The translations under genes and the position numbers were made by a program. Below, piece after piece: positions 1 through 12,107 of a stretch of 64,000 nucleotides of DNA. Under the pieces are notes generated by a model. It saw nothing but the letters and a program-made list of their open reading frames with translations, was not told the DNA's origin and searched no databases. Every line of letters begins with the position of its first letter. Within the stretch, counting starts at the first letter, position 1. Source of the stretch: Takakia lepidozioides (lineage: Eukaryota; Streptophyta; Takakiopsida; Takakiales; Takakiaceae); assembly GCA_030704615.1 (NCBI GenBank), contig CM060733.1:53010001-53074000 (forward strand), written 5' to 3'.

Positions 1-1630
1 ACTGATTCTAGACCACAGCGCGCATACGAGACAAGGTCAGATGACATTGCACTAAAACGGTCGTAACAGACAGGCGATGCTTCTGACAGGGACCTGAGGC
101 TGCGGCATTACAACACCGCATGGCAGGGGAAAAAAAACGCATCGGCACGGGACCGCAAGTTCATCATGTGCGAGAAAAACTCGGAACCTAAACCAACCCG
201 GAGCACAATGTAACAGTGACAATGGATCCGCATCAACTTAATCTGTAGAGACTCGAGACTGAGCTCAGCACACGAGAAGGACAAAAACACACAGACAGAG
301 GGAGGGACACAGAGAGGAAGAAGGGAGAGCGGAAAAGGCTATGGCTCGCTGCAACCGGCGCATCGGAAATCCCACGTGGATATCTGACTGCGATAGTTAC
401 ATCGCGTTAATCGAAATTTCTCACGATTCTGTTATCCCATACCGTTTGCACCTTTCTCCTCATTCCAGCAGGCTATATAATCTCCAAAAATCCTACAAGT
501 TTGGTACAATGTGAGGGGCCCGATGGACAGATGAAGGGTTGAACACAGGATCGCTCTGGTTACACACAGGCTCAAGTGCTCGGAGGGCGCGCCAGCGAGG
601 CACAGCAGTTCGAAAACCAGGGTGACCGGCGCAGGTGACTGGCGCAGCCCGTGCGCCGGTTCAAACGCGCTCGCGGGCGGTAAGGGCGGGCAGCCCCGGG
701 CAGACCCGTTGCGTGCGCGTCGCTTTGGCGGGGCTAGGTTTGCTCACACTCCGTTTGGAATCTTTGGTCATACCTGCTGCCTTCTCGAAGCTCTCTCGAA
801 GATTTACTCGGCAGTGTTTTGAGTGGTGGTGGACGGGAGAGGTGTGCGATGGTGGTGATTGCTGAGAATTTGGAGGGTTTGCTGAATGAGGTGTACGCAT
901 CCATGGGCTTTGTGAAGCTGGTTAGAACTGGTTACGTATAATACTGCATACTGCTGTGCCTTGTGGCGTTCGATCCCCTCCTCGTGTGATATTGAAGGAT
1001 GCACAGTTAGAACGTATGGAGGACTGTTCCCCAGCGCTGTTCAGTGTGATCAGGAGCAGTGGATCAGTCTGTTGCTTGAAGCTGAGCTGCACAGAATTAA
1101 CAGGGTGATGTGGTAGTGTGAGCAGCAGTGGGATATACAAAGGCTAGATAATAAGCAAGACGCTTAGAATATATACTAGTCTCGGCTCGTCTCAGTTTAA
1201 CTCACTCCGATCAGATCTAGATGAGGAACGTGAATAAACTTAGCAATTGAAAGGGAATAATGAATTATTGAGCAATGCGCCAAGGGCAAAGAGGTCCATG
1301 CTGAGATCATGAAAGCTGGAGTGATCTTCTCCGGAGAACCCTCATGGACATTTAGGGGGTTCATCTTGCGCCATGGGTTTCCCTCTTTACAAAACTCACA
1401 AACATGAAGGACCTAACTTGGTGGTAATTATTGAACGTAAAGGATTTTGGGGGCAGATTCTGCCGTTTTTTAGGCAAATTAGGATGCAGAAGATCGACGC
1501 TCCACGGCGCTGGCGCTTTCTGCGTTCCTAATCGGCTGTTTGACTCTCCTAATCGGCAGTTTGACTTTAATTGGCTCATTATGGCCTGCAGCCAATCAGG
1601 GCCTCGCAGAATCTGCCCCCAAAATTCCTT
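1..1630. other. Gene-free stretch
   Basis: No open frame here has a recognisable domain, and no splice-linked exon chain was seen. Short frames on both strands overlap each other and look random. The region around 560-720 is GC-rich, unlike the AT-rich DNA after 1800. It may be a promoter or a decayed repeat, but nothing in the sequence decides this. Confidence 0.4.
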
Positions 1631-1633
1631 TAC

Positions 1634-1775
1634 GCCAAGGGCAAAAAGGAATGAATGTGGCTACTACCGGGCCTCGCCCTAGTGACTGACTAGGGGCCAT
1701 AATGCGCCCTAGGGGGCGCGTTCTCTAGTACAAAAAGGAATGAATGTGGCTAGTAGGCGCCCGCCTGTTAAGGAC
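1634..1775 (+). repeat. Pair of about 24-bp direct repeats
   Basis: The words AAAAAGGAATGAATGTGGCT occur twice about 90 bp apart (about 1645 and 1733), each followed by a CTA(C/G)TA-like sequence. A related GCCAAGGGCAAAGAGG is seen near 1270. The arrangement resembles a degraded duplicated terminus of a repeat. No element could be named. Confidence 0.5.
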
Positions 1776-1843
1776 TGTGCTTTTTCTGTTGTTATTTTCC
1801 CTTTACGCCAATAAAACTCTCCATAAATCCATATATAACTTAT

Positions 1844-1894
1844 CTGATATATAGGAGTGATCCTCATTAGCAGATCATTTATCCTATATATCAG
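1844..1894. repeat. 13-bp perfect inverted repeat, 25-nt loop
   Basis: CTGATATATAGGA at 1844-1856 is matched by its exact complement at 1882-1894. The surroundings are very AT-rich. It could form a hairpin or be the end of a small inverted-repeat element. No adjacent gene was found. Confidence 0.6.
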
Positions 1895-1963
1895 TTAAAT
1901 TATTATTTAATTAATAAACATTTAGTTTCTATGATATGTCTTTTGGATCTGCGGATTTTATTA

Positions 1964-2228
1964 TGTAGAGAGAGACTTTGCATCAAGTTGAAGTCAACGG
2001 AGAACATGTGGTCAAAGGACCTTACACCGTGTCAATGCACCGATTGGTGTGTTGTGCTGAGTCATGCCCCTCTCTCACCTTCCTCTTATGTTCTGCCAAA
2101 GCAAGAGAGCCAATCGCAGTTTTAGGCTTGTTTTATTGGCTCTATCCCTTCAGGGCAGAGACTTTGCATCATGTTGAAGTCAATGGAGAAAATGTGGTCA
2201 ACGGACCTTACACCGTGTCACGAATATG
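1964..2228 (+). repeat. Dispersed repeat R, one full and one truncated copy in tandem
   Basis: A unit of about 180 bp starts near the words GAGACTTTGCATCA. It contains GGACCTTACACCGTGTCA and then TTGGTGTGTTGTGCTGAGTC. It is followed from about 2150 by a second partial copy that ends after the ACACCGTGTCA word. A third copy lies inverted at 29030-29240. No open frame is conserved among copies, so this is noncoding repeat DNA, perhaps part of an LTR. Confidence 0.75.
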
Positions 2229-2235
2229 ATTGGTC

Positions 2236-2385
2236 TAAAAAATTGTCAAAACTGTCCCAAAAAAAAAAATCGTTGCTTCAATGGATAGAGCATCTTGCAG
2301 TTTGCAGCAAATTGTCGAAAAACAAAAAAAAATGTTGCTTCATTGGACAGAGCCTCTTGCGGTTTGCGGTTTTTAATTTCAATAA
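2236..2385 (+). repeat. Two imperfect tandem copies of about 70 bp
   Basis: Each copy has a run of A residues, then GTTGCTTCA(A/T)TGGA(T/C)AGAGC, then (C/G)TTGC(A/G)GTTTGC. The copies differ by several substitutions. The function is unknown, and the repeat lies directly behind repeat R. Confidence 0.5.
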
Positions 2386-3059
2386 TTTCAAGTAAAATCT
2401 TGTATCTGTTTAAAATATATTCCTACACCATCTATTAACATAGGACCCCTACAGCCATGGGTTGTGCTAAAGTCGTTTTTCTTTTATTTTTTCTCGTAGG
2501 GTACCAACAGGCTTCTAGCTATAGTCCACTTTGTTTGTCTTTCTTGATTGTTTGGCTCCTTGAGTTGATCACTCATGTGTTCATGTTTTATGGCCACATC
2601 ATGAGGGTTAGAATTTTTTTCTCTCGAACTATTTGTCAGCTTAGTCTTTCAGATGGGTTTTTTCTTTTTTTTCCATTAAAAAATGACGTTATTTTGTTAC
2701 TATGCTTTATATTGATTATGTAAATAGAGAAGCCAAAGCAAGCGTAACAAGTTACGATCCCTTCATCCCAACAATGGCTATTGTTTTATATTTGTACAAC
2801 GTGAACACCTTTACGAAGCCTGTTGTTACCAAGGCAATGTTGTTGCCAACCCTCCCCTTGACTAAAAAGTTCTTAGCTACTCAGATAATATTCGTACGTA
2901 TCCGATTGATTCCATTTTATAGGTGGGTGGGTTACAATGGGTGCCACATATGTGGCTTGGAATAGGCTTGGAAACCATGTACATTAACCCCTAAACCCCT
3001 AAATGCCCATCGAGCCAATGGTTAGTTTATCCAAAATGAGGCGATTTTTCACAACAGTT
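2386..3059. other. Gene-free AT-rich stretch
   Basis: Only short hydrophobic frames driven by T-rich sequence are present (for example 2457-2723). They show no family similarity or codon structure. I see no gene here. Confidence 0.4.
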
Positions 3060-4288
3060 CGTTAAGGATGGAGGAGGACTGGAAGAAGAGGTTGAAGACG
3101 CATGGCTAATGCCTTAGTAATGATCTTGTCTCTCCGACGGTTTGTTTTTTGAAGAAGCTTGAATGAATTTGTTCAGAAGTGGAGTAAGGCAGTAGCAAGA
3201 TCACATGCCCAGGGCAGAAATTTGAGAGAGAAGGCCCTCCTCAAATGCCTGGCCCAATGCCAGAAGGTTTCGGAATGAGAATGGGCTTACTCCCAGATGT
3301 GGGACTCCTATCAGCTGGCAAAAAGAAAACTTGCTGAAGTTATGCATGCAAAAGAGGAAAATATGAGGAGAAAAGTTGGAATCAATTAGTCTCTACGTGG
3401 GGAGAAAATGTCCCGCTACTTTTTTCTAAAAGCAAAGCAGCGAAGGGCTGCTACAACTATTGCTTTATTTTCTGATGAGCATGGTTCGCCAGTCTCCAAT
3501 CCCAAGCAAATGGCTTCTCTGGCAGCCTCACACTTCGCTGGATTATTCAGCTCTAGGGCTTCATCCCCCTTGATTTTGAGGCACGCTCTAGAATTCTTGA
3601 CACCTTCCAGACGGTAGTTACTAAAGCTGAGATTGAGAAACTTTCAGCTCCATTTTCCTCCAACGAACTGTCAGAAGCCTTGTCAAGCCTTGCATCCTTT
3701 AAATCCCCAGGCCTCGATGGCTTACCGGTGGAGCTGTTCAAAGCTATATGGGCTGGGTGTGATATAGATTTTGTGGCTTTCATTGACGATATTTTGATGA
3801 AAGGTATAATGCCTTCTCAAATATCCCAAGGCGTCATTACCCTCATTCACAAGAAAGGTGATAGGGAGTCTCTAAACAATTATAGGCCGATAATGCTTCT
3901 GAATTTTGTCTACAAAATCATTGCTAAATGCTTGGCTCTGAGCCTTCAACATCTCCTCCACAAGTTGATTAGGCCGGAGCAAACAGGGTTCCCTAAAGAT
4001 CGAATGATACTAGACAATATCTTGCTGGTGAGTGAAGCCCTCAACTTTGCCTCTGAGGAAAACCAGCCTGTGGCTCTCCTCATGTTGGATTTCGAGAAAG
4101 CATTTGATAACATTGAATAGTGTTACCTTCTGGGGGCAATTGAGAGATGTGGTATTCAAGGAAGCTTCCTTAAATGGATTAGTATCCTTTTGCAGTCAAC
4201 TTCCAGTAAGGTTGAGATGAACGGCCATGTCTCCTTTTCCTTCCATCTCTTCCGTTTAGTGCGGCAGGGGTGCCCTCTCTCTCCTTTC
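3060..4288 (+). mobile_element. LINE (non-LTR retrotransposon) remnant with reverse transcriptase
   Basis: Broken frames on the plus strand give the core of a plant LINE ORF2. A linker before the RT (around 3408-3617) carries the word SRYFFLKAKQRR. After a frame change, 3680-4120 carries SPGLDGLP, VITLIHKKGD, NYRPIMLLN and LMLDFEKAFD, the usual order of RT blocks. A TAG at 4118-4120 interrupts the frame, which then continues to RQGCPLSPF at about 4288. Sequence after that, including the expected FADD catalytic box, is missing because a copia LTR begins at 4289. The endonuclease domain is also absent, so this is a dead, doubly truncated copy. Confidence 0.85.
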
Positions 4289-4516
4289 TGTTGGAATTAA
4301 CACACCCATGTTGTGATGCCGCTAGATCAGGCCTTTGTTAATGCACCGCTCCTTAAATCTAGATAGTAGTTGGGCACCGTTTGTATCAGTAATTATAGCT
4401 TCATTATAGTTAGCGATAAGGCCCATGTGGTCCTGCTCTCCTTATCCTTGTGACAAACGTTGTATATGTATTCACACCTCTGGTGTTCTAGTCAGTTGAT
4501 CAACTCATTCTTTTCA
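4289..4516 (+). repeat. Copia 5' LTR (228 bp)
   Basis: It begins TGTTGGAATTAACACACCCA and ends CTTTTCA, giving the TG...CA termini of an LTR. The same first 31 nt recur at 9061-9091. The end was placed by the primer binding site that follows immediately. Confidence 0.85.
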
Positions 4517-4529
4517 TGGTATTAGAGCG
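4517..4529 (+). promoter_or_regulatory. Primer binding site of the copia element
   Basis: TGGTATTAGAGCG differs by one base from TGGTATCAGAGC, the usual plant site complementary to the 3' end of initiator methionine tRNA. It directly abuts the LTR end. Confidence 0.8.
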
Positions 4530-4851
4530 AGGATAGTAGACTACACGGGTAGTCATGAATCTTTGAGGGTACCTTCAAGACCTATACGGTTAGAGTCTGA
4601 GGAGGATATCTGAGAGCATTTTTTTTGTTTCGTAGAGAAACAAGGAAGAAGATGGTCAAGGGACTGGGACGTCGTGGAGAGGCTACACGAAAGTAGTTTG
4701 CTTTCTTTCTCTTAGTTCTTCATAGCATTTCTTTATGCTGAAAGTAGATTAGTGTAAGCTATTGATTTGTAAACACTTACTATTTTTTTTTAATTTCTTT
4801 TGTTGTAGTGTATATCGCATCGTAGAACAGTATGTCAGGAACAAAGCACTC

Positions 4852-7800
4852 CATAGGTGAGAACAGAAGCTTGAAGGAGCTTCAAACTATGCCATGTGGA
4901 AGTTCAGGATACAAAGTATCCTTGAACGCGAGGATCTTTGGGAAATAGTACAACCGGAGGAAGACACTAGCTCCGCCAACACTAGCTCCGTCTCTGAGCT
5001 CTTGCCCGATCCTAGAGATGTTGATCATGTTCTTAGAAAGCAAAGGATGAAGGCTTTCTCTATCATCAAGCTATCGGTGAAAGACCATATTGTACCTTTC
5101 ATACTACATGCCAAAGGACCAAGGGAGTGCTGGGATATTTTGAAGTGGCAGTTTGAAGTCAAGAACAACGCCAAGAGGTTGGCAATCCGAAATCGTTTCT
5201 CAAACCTATGAAAGGAGAAAGGCATGACTGTCGCTGACTTCATGAGGCAAGTACAAGACACACTCAACCAACTCAGTGAGTTTGGTGAACTGCCATCTGA
5301 GAGCATCATCGTGGAGCAGATAATCAATGCCTTGCCAGCTAGTTTCAACAGCTTCATCAGGGCTATCTCGAGCAAAAAAAGAACTCCCAACCATCCAAGA
5401 AATAGCTGGAAGGCTCCAACTTGAAGAGAGCCGCAATGCAAATCGAACTCGAGCCCAAGACGAGGAGGCCCTAGTTCTCAAGTTTCGAAGGATCCTCAAG
5501 CAATGGAGAAACGATCGAGTTGAAAACAGGAGGTTCAACTCTGATGTCGGACAATTTGGCTCACAAACTAAACCTGGCTACTGCAACAAATGCGGAAAGA
5601 AAGGACATTGGGCAAGGGAATGTCCAGGTATTGGGAGTTCCTTCTCCGATAAAACTTCTTCCTTTGAGAGGAACAAAGGAAAACAAATTAATGTCATTTG
5701 TGATGACAGTGAAGGTGAGCCCGAGATTGACGATTCAGAGACTGCCAATGAAGTGTTGGAGGCGGCACTTGCAGCAGTGGCTTTAGAAACAGATGATACA
5801 TCATGGATCTTAGATTCAGGGGCCTCAAGGCACGTGACTGGAAACTCACAACTTCTAGATCACATAAAACAGCCAACAGAGCCATCTAATGTTAAAACTG
5901 CCGGTGGGCAATCGCACGCTGTGCGCGGCAAGGGTGATGTAAAAATTTGTTTCCCGAGTGGAGAAATAAAAAAGATCAGCGATGTTCTTTACGTGCCAGG
6001 CCTCACAAAGAACCTGTTATCAATAGGTACTTTGACATATGCTAATCTCGTAGCAATATTTGACTCTGAGAAGTGTTTGCTGGTGACTAAGAATACGCCT
6101 CCTGAAATTGTGGCTAGAGGTATAAGAGATAATGCAACGGGACTATACCGTCTTCACATTCAGCCTGCCAATGTTGAGTTGCATGTGGTCGAAAATCTCG
6201 ATGAGGTTTTCCTATGGCACAAGAAGATTGGGCACCTTAATCTTCAAAGTCTTTTTCACTTGAGCAACAAGGACGTTGCAACAGGGTTGCCAAAACTCCC
6301 GCTGATATCTAGTGTATGTGAAGGCTGCCAGTATGGAAACACCAGAGGGAGAGCTTCCCCAAGAAAAGTCTCAACCGAGCAACACAGGTACTTGAACTCA
6401 TACATACAGATCTTTGTGGCCCCTTGTCACCTTCGTTGAGAGGGGCTCGATACTTTATCACATTCACAAATGACTATTCGAGAAAAACGCGGATTTATTT
6501 CTTGAGACTGAAAAGTGAGGCATTACAGAAATTCAAGTTTTTCAAAGCTCAAGTTGAAAATCAGACAGGGCATAGAATCAAAATTCTACGATCTGATCGA
6601 GGGGGTGAGTATCTTTCAAATGACTTCATCAAATTTTGCAATGAAGAAGGCATACGGAGACAGCTCACTCAAGCTCACACGCCGCAACAAAACGGTGTTG
6701 CTGAACGTAAGAACTGTACTTTGCTTGATAGAGCACGCAGCATGGCTCTTACTTGCAACTTACCCAAGTTCTTGTGGAGTGAGGCAATTAACACGGCAAA
6801 TTACCTGGTGAATCGATCACAAGGCCAACGGTATCAATCCGGAGGAAAAATATTCAGGTATCAAACCAGATCTTTCACTCCTCCGTATTTTTGGTTGCAA
6901 GGTTTTTGTTCACATAGCCAAGGAAGACGTGGCATCTAAGTTATCTCCAAGGTCATTGAAATGTCTGTTTGTGGGATATAATGAGGAGACCAAGGGTTTC
7001 AGATGCTTTAGTCCTCAAGGCAGAAAGGTGGTCATCACAAGGGATGTTCACTTTGATGAATCGAGCATGTCTAGCCTTCCGACATCCTCATCTCCACCTC
7101 CCTTAAGTGCTTTCAGATCCAAGTCCAATCATAAATGACAATTTGCAACCATGTCATCTACCCACTGTACTTGTTCCTGACCAAGCTTGCATTTCTCCCA
7201 TCAAAGCTACACCTATTGATCCTTCAACTCAAAGTGTCTTGGAGTCATGTCATTCATCACCTTTAGGTATTGAGGTGCCCACGACTTCGACAGAACCACT
7301 CACACCAGAGTGGAGTCCAGACCAAAGGGTTGAAAATTCAGACGATGATAGAGATCTTGCAGGTGCACATGAGCAGCCGAGAGCAGGTATAAATTCCCCA
7401 CTGGCTATTCGTAAGTCTGGAAGAACGATCATCTGGCCCATTCAATTCGATGACTACGTAGCAATTGCAGAAGCTGGTGAGCCATAAAAATATTCTGAGG
7501 CAATTGGAAATCCGAAATGGCAAGCTACGATGGATCAAGAAATGGCCTCAATCAAAAGAAACTCCACGTGGGACTTAGTGGATTTACCGCCACAAAAACA
7601 TCCAATCACGGCAAAGTGGGTTTATAAAATCAAGGAAGGAGTTGACGGCAAAGGTGATACATTCAAGGCTCGTCTTGTGGCTCGAGGGTTCAAACAAAGA
7701 GAAGGCATAGATTACGATGAGACCTTTGCACCCGTTGTCAAGTGGGGCACCTTACGAACACTTGTAGCCCTAGCAGCTCAACATGATTGGAAGATGTACC

Positions 7801-9025
7801 AACTAGATATCAAGACGGCATTTCTTAATGGGGATCTTAAAGAAGAAGTCTTCATGACTCAACCTGAGGGGTTCATTGCCACTGGGAAGGAGAATAAGGT
7901 GTGCAGGTTGAACAAAGCCCTCTATGGGCTGAAGCAAGCTCCACGGGCCTGGTAAAAATCGACAACTACCTCCAAGAACAAGGTATGCACAGAAGCAATG
8001 CTGACTACAATATGTACTATGTCAATGAAAGTGAGAAACTTGTCATTCTTGTGCTATATGTTGACGACCTGTTGATAACAGGAAATGATAGTGTCCAAAT
8101 TGAGTGGATCAAAGATCAATTACAGCAGAGATTCGAAATGACAAACTTGGGGGAAATGTCTCATTACTTGAGAATAGAATTTTTGTATCTCAGGGAGGGC
8201 ATCTTCATGACACAGCGTGGGTACATCACCAAAATGCTCGAACAATTTGGGCTTTCAGATTGCAACCCAAAACCGACTCCAATGCTCGAAGGGACAAAAC
8301 TTATCATTAACATGGGTGATGAGCTTGCAGATGCTACTATATATCGGCAAATGGTTGGTAAGCTCATATATCTTACCAACACGAGACCTGACATCTCCTA
8401 CTCTGTGGGTGTCGTTAGCCGCTTCATGAATAACCCGCAAGCACCTCATATGGAAGCAGTTAAGCACATTTTCAGATACTTGAAGGGGACAATTGAACTT
8501 GGGGTTCTCTTCAAGAAACAAGGAACCAGCGAGATCACAGGATTCACCGACGCGGACTGGGCAGGTGACCAGGAAAATAGAAGATCCACTACGGGGTAAG
8601 TATTTCAACTGGGAGGTAGTCCTGTAACGTGGTGCTCTAAACGTCAACCCACAGTGGCTCTCAACTCTACAGAGGCCGAGTACCGAGCCCTAGCCGAAGG
8701 GACAAAGGAATCGATTTGGTTGCAGCACCTATCCAACGAGTTAGGTATCTTCGGAGAAGAACCCATACAAATCTGGTGTGATAATATGAGTAGCATAAAA
8801 ATTGCAAAGAATCAAATTCTTCATGCACGCACAAAACACATCGAGGTACACTATCATTTTGTGCGAGAGCAAGTACAACAAGGAATGGTGGATCTTGCAC
8901 ATGTATCGACCGGGGACCAAATAGCAGATATACTGACTAAACCTTTGGGGAGAGTGAAATTTGAAGGACTTAGAGAGAAGCTAGGTGTTGTCTCTCTTAG
9001 CAGGCTGAGCACCTCAAGAGAGTAG
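4852..9025 (+). pseudogene. Copia gag-pol polyprotein, multiply broken
   Basis: Gag starts near 4865 (LEGASNYAMWKF). A CCHC knuckle CNKCGKKGHWAREC lies at about 5583-5624, and the protease motif ILDSGASRHVTG near 5810. The GAG-pre-integrase part has WHKKIGHLNLQSL and CEGC. The integrase core keeps SDRGGEY and PQQNGVAERKN (6424-6800). The RT has KARLVARGFKQ, LDIKTAFLNGDL and YVDDLLITG (7530-8300). RNase H has DADWAGD and STEAEYRAL and ends ADILTKPLG. Lesions: in-frame TGA at 5209-5211, frame changes near 5380, 6400, 6900, 7130 and 7950, and in-frame TAA at 8597-8599. Catalytic residues survive, but no single protein could be made. Confidence 0.9.
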
Positions 9026-9034
9026 TTCAGTATT

Positions 9035-9060
9035 GAGAGGAGGATGGGTGTGAGAGGAGG
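9035..9060 (+). promoter_or_regulatory. Polypurine tract of the copia element
   Basis: A run made almost only of purines (GAGAGGAGGATGGGTGTGAG and on) ends exactly where the 3' LTR copy starts. This is the expected plus-strand priming site. Confidence 0.65.
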
Positions 9061-9091
9061 TGTTGGAATTAACACACCCATGTTGTGATGC
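9061..9091 (+). repeat. Copia 3' LTR, first 31 nt only
   Basis: Identical to 4289-4319. After this the sequence reads TGTTAGAGGGCTGC, unrelated to the 5' LTR but itself starting with TG, as a new LTR would. The missing remainder of the copia LTR was not found downstream of the gypsy region. Confidence 0.75.
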
Positions 9092-9211
9092 TGTTAGAGG
9101 GCTGCTTGGGACTTTAACGCTTTTACGGGTTCTGTGGGGTACCCTTAATTTTTACACAGACTGAGACCAACAGGAGCCTTAGGGGTGACAGCAGTAGGCT
9201 TTAGGGGGGGT

Positions 9212-9466
9212 GACACAGCCCGTCACAGCCAGTCACAGCCAACACAGCCCGACACAGCCGCCACAGCTTCGCACAGTCCGTCACAGCCAACACAGCCCGA
9301 CACAGCCCGACACAGCCGACACAGCCAGTCATAGCCGCCACAGCTTCGCACAGCTCGACACAGTCCGTCACAGTCCGTCACAGCCAATCACAGCCGACAC
9401 AGCCTGACAAAGCCAGTCACAGCCCGTCACAGCTTCACACAGCCCAACGCAGTTTTGCAGAGTTGT
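9212..9466 (+). repeat. CACAGCC decamer array, left
   Basis: About 25 units of 9-10 bp based on CACAGCC(C/A)GT follow one another with scattered substitutions. A similar but more regular array occurs at 26040-26220. The open frame through it is just the translated repeat. Confidence 0.85.
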
Positions 9467-9999
9467 CACAGTACAGGGGGAACGGTTAACATGGACAGGG
9501 AACGACTGTGTGGGAACGACATCGGCAGAGGGAATATGTTACTTCAGGGGTGACGGTTAGTTAGCAAGGCGGTTAGAACAGCTTGTAGGTAGATAAAGCC
9601 AAGAGCGGGGACTTTTTGGGGATCGCGTCTTGGATCACTTCTTAGACCAGGGGAGAAGGTCAGACGGAGGGCACGATCTTGGAGCTCAGGGATGATGATT
9701 ACACAGAAGATGAGATGATGACTTGATGGAGGGTTATTTCATGCAGAGCTGTAGTAGGGCGGATTAGAGTCACATTGACATTGGCCTAGTACCTAATAAA
9801 TCGTAATCTGATACTTATTCGATATAAGCACACTGTGTAGAGAGACATAAGTGAAGCTGTGAAATGAATGCATGATTAACTGGAACTAAGAAAATACTGA
9901 AGCAATCTGATGCTTCAGTATCAGATAAGGTAAATTGATAACATGAAGGCAAGAAGGAATACAAAGGGAAGCACAACCATGATTCACTAGCTGCAGGTC

Positions 10000-10695
10000 A
10001 TGACTGATTATACTGAGCGGGCTGAATGCTTAGAGATATCCAACTCTTCTATCTTGGAGTTTCCACCTCGAATAACGAAGGGATGGGTGAGTAAAAGCCG
10101 TTCGACATTTGGCGACCATACTGGGGAACTAAGTCTTGAACAACCAGATGTGACAGGCATCTGCTGGGATCATGGTGGTTGGAGAATTAAAGAATTTGAT
10201 GTGAATCAAATTCCCTGTGAAACTGAGAAGGAAAGATTGTCCAAACAATTTTTTCAGAGGTTCTTGTAATTGCCAGACGGTTGTAAAGAAAACATTCTTA
10301 AGAGAGTGCATGATGTTGACCCTGAGTGGGGTCTGGAGAAAGGGGTGATAAAGATTTATCAGGTGGCCTGTAGAGGAAGAGCACGTTGGTTACCAACACT
10401 GGTTTATGTGATAGCATTACTATCCATTAAGCGAGTAGAGTTTGAAGGCTGGGAGGAAAAGAAGGTGAATGTTTATACTCATATGCATGAAGAGCTTGTA
10501 CTGGTAAAGAATTGGATTCCAAAGGATATTCTGTGGATCAAACTCACACCAAGAACAGCTTTCCAGACTTGTTTGCTATATGGTTATATGGTAATGGAGA
10601 CTTCTAGTATAGCCAAGGGTGCATTGAAGCTTGAAAGAAACCCAGGCATATACGAGAGATACTACAGAAGAGAGTTCTGGTTATTGCCACATTAA
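10000..10695 (+). pseudogene. Extra ORF upstream of gypsy gag
   Basis: Two frames in the same register, split by one TAA at 10267-10269, give about 231 residues. No domain is recognised. Tryptophan and charged residues are spread as in a real protein (EWGLEKGVIKIYQVACRGR, HMHEELVLVKNWIPKDILW). Tat/Ogre elements of other plants carry an ORF of unknown function before gag, so this is probably its counterpart. It could alternatively be the N-terminal part of gag. Confidence 0.5.
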
Positions 10696-10715
10696 AGAAA
10701 TGAAAGACATGGGAC

Positions 10716-12107
10716 ATGGGTGATGAAAGAGAAGCTAGACTCCAGAGATATTCAGCAAAAAGAGAAAGTTATCTGAAAGCTAATTATCCATATCTTTGGG
10801 AAAGAGGAATAGACATAGGGGAATCATCTGGACCTCTCACACCATTAAGATCAGAGAGTACATCACCCATACCGGAAGAACTAGAGTTGGATGTCACTCC
10901 TTCTTTTTCTTTGCAAGAAAGATTAAGGGAATTGGTACGGGAAGAAGATCAACCGTGAGGTGAAAGATCTGAGGTACATCCCTGGATAAAAGATTTGACA
11001 GAAATCTTTGATAAGAGTTGGCATGGAACACCAAAAGTAGGAACTCCAGTTTTTGAAACGGAAGGTGAAGAAAGAGGGGAGGATGTGGCAGAGCCAACGG
11101 AGAGTTCAGACTCTCCAACACCATTGCAGTTGAGTTACATGAGTGAAGGAGAAACCCAAGGGCAGAACTTGGAGGATGAAAACAGAGAGAAGAAATTGGA
11201 AGAGGAAGAGTATGAAGAAGTAGACCCAATAGCTGAGGTTGAGACTACAACCAGAACATCCCAACCCGTTGGACTTGGATCAAGTGGAGCACTTGGATCA
11301 CAAGCCAATGAAGGTGTCGGCTCACGGGGATCAGGCGGGCAGCCTGGATCTGGCTCTGGGGGGACAGGGAGTGTGGGAAGTAGTGCAACTGGAGCTGGGA
11401 ATACTGTGAATATCGTGGGGCCAGTAGCAGGGAGTGTTCAGGGGCCACCACTTGGTGGAAGATCCACCACAACTACAACAGGTCCTCAAGGACCAGCACC
11501 AGCAAGGGGGCCAGCATCTGTCAGTGGGCAGAGGGTAGGGCCACAGATGGCGTTACAACCAACACGGGCAAAACCACATTTTCCAATATATTCAGGAAAA
11601 GGGGATCCCGATGTACACATTAGCCAATTTGAGTACATGTGTATTGTGAACAATGAGAATGACGAGGATGCCAAGATGAGATTGTTTCCTTGTTCACTTA
11701 TTAAGAAAGCAAGTGAATGGTATGCAAGATTCCCTGATAATCATTTCATAACCTGGAATGGCTTGAATACAGCATTCCGAAATAGGTTCAGGACAAGTAA
11801 AACTGAGGATGAAGTGTATGGAAGTTTACAACAGTTAAAGCAAAAGAAGCATGAAACTGTTGAGGAGTATATGGAAAAAATGGAATTGATGATGAACCAG
11901 CTGGCTGCTGTACCAACACCAGGTTTACAGAAGACTTGGTTTGTGAGTGGACTAAGACCAGAGTTGCAAAAGAAAGTGGATATGTTACCCCATAATACAG
12001 TGGAAGAGGCATTTGAAACAATGAACAGAATTGAGCAATTGGGAATGCTCAGGAGAGAGAAAAGGGATGATGAGGACTCTGAGGATGAGTTGACACAGTT
12101 GACCTGA
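10716..12107 (+). pseudogene. Gypsy gag (N-terminal and capsid part)
   Basis: A first frame (10716-10958) is acidic. After a frame change, 10995-12107 has a Gly/Ser/Thr-rich spacer and then a retrotransposon gag capsid domain: FPIYSGKGDPDVHISQFEY, ASEWYARFP, FITWNGLNTAFRNRF, EEYMEKMELMMNQL and FVSGLRPELQKKV. It ends DEDSEDELTQLT at a TGA. The Gly/Asn-rich segment and zinc knuckle that should follow resume only at 14623, so the stop lies at the edge of an insertion. Confidence 0.8.

Larger units (their letters stand above)
4289..9091 (+). mobile_element. Ty1/copia LTR retrotransposon, 3' LTR truncated
   Basis: A 5' LTR (4289-4516) is followed at once by an initiator-Met-like primer binding site. 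The domain order is gag, CCHC knuckle, protease, integrase, RT, RNase H, which defines the copia superfamily. A purine-rich tract ends at 9060, and the first 31 nt of a 3' LTR match the 5' LTR start. Beyond that the sequence is unrelated. The element landed in the LINE: LINE coding sequence runs right up to 4288. The coding part carries several frameshifts and stops, so it cannot act alone. Confidence 0.9.

Noticed and set aside
9210-9407. Open frame through the left CACAGCC array as a repetitive protein
   Set aside because: It is the translation of a noncoding tandem repeat with irregular 9-10 bp units and no flanking coding sequence.
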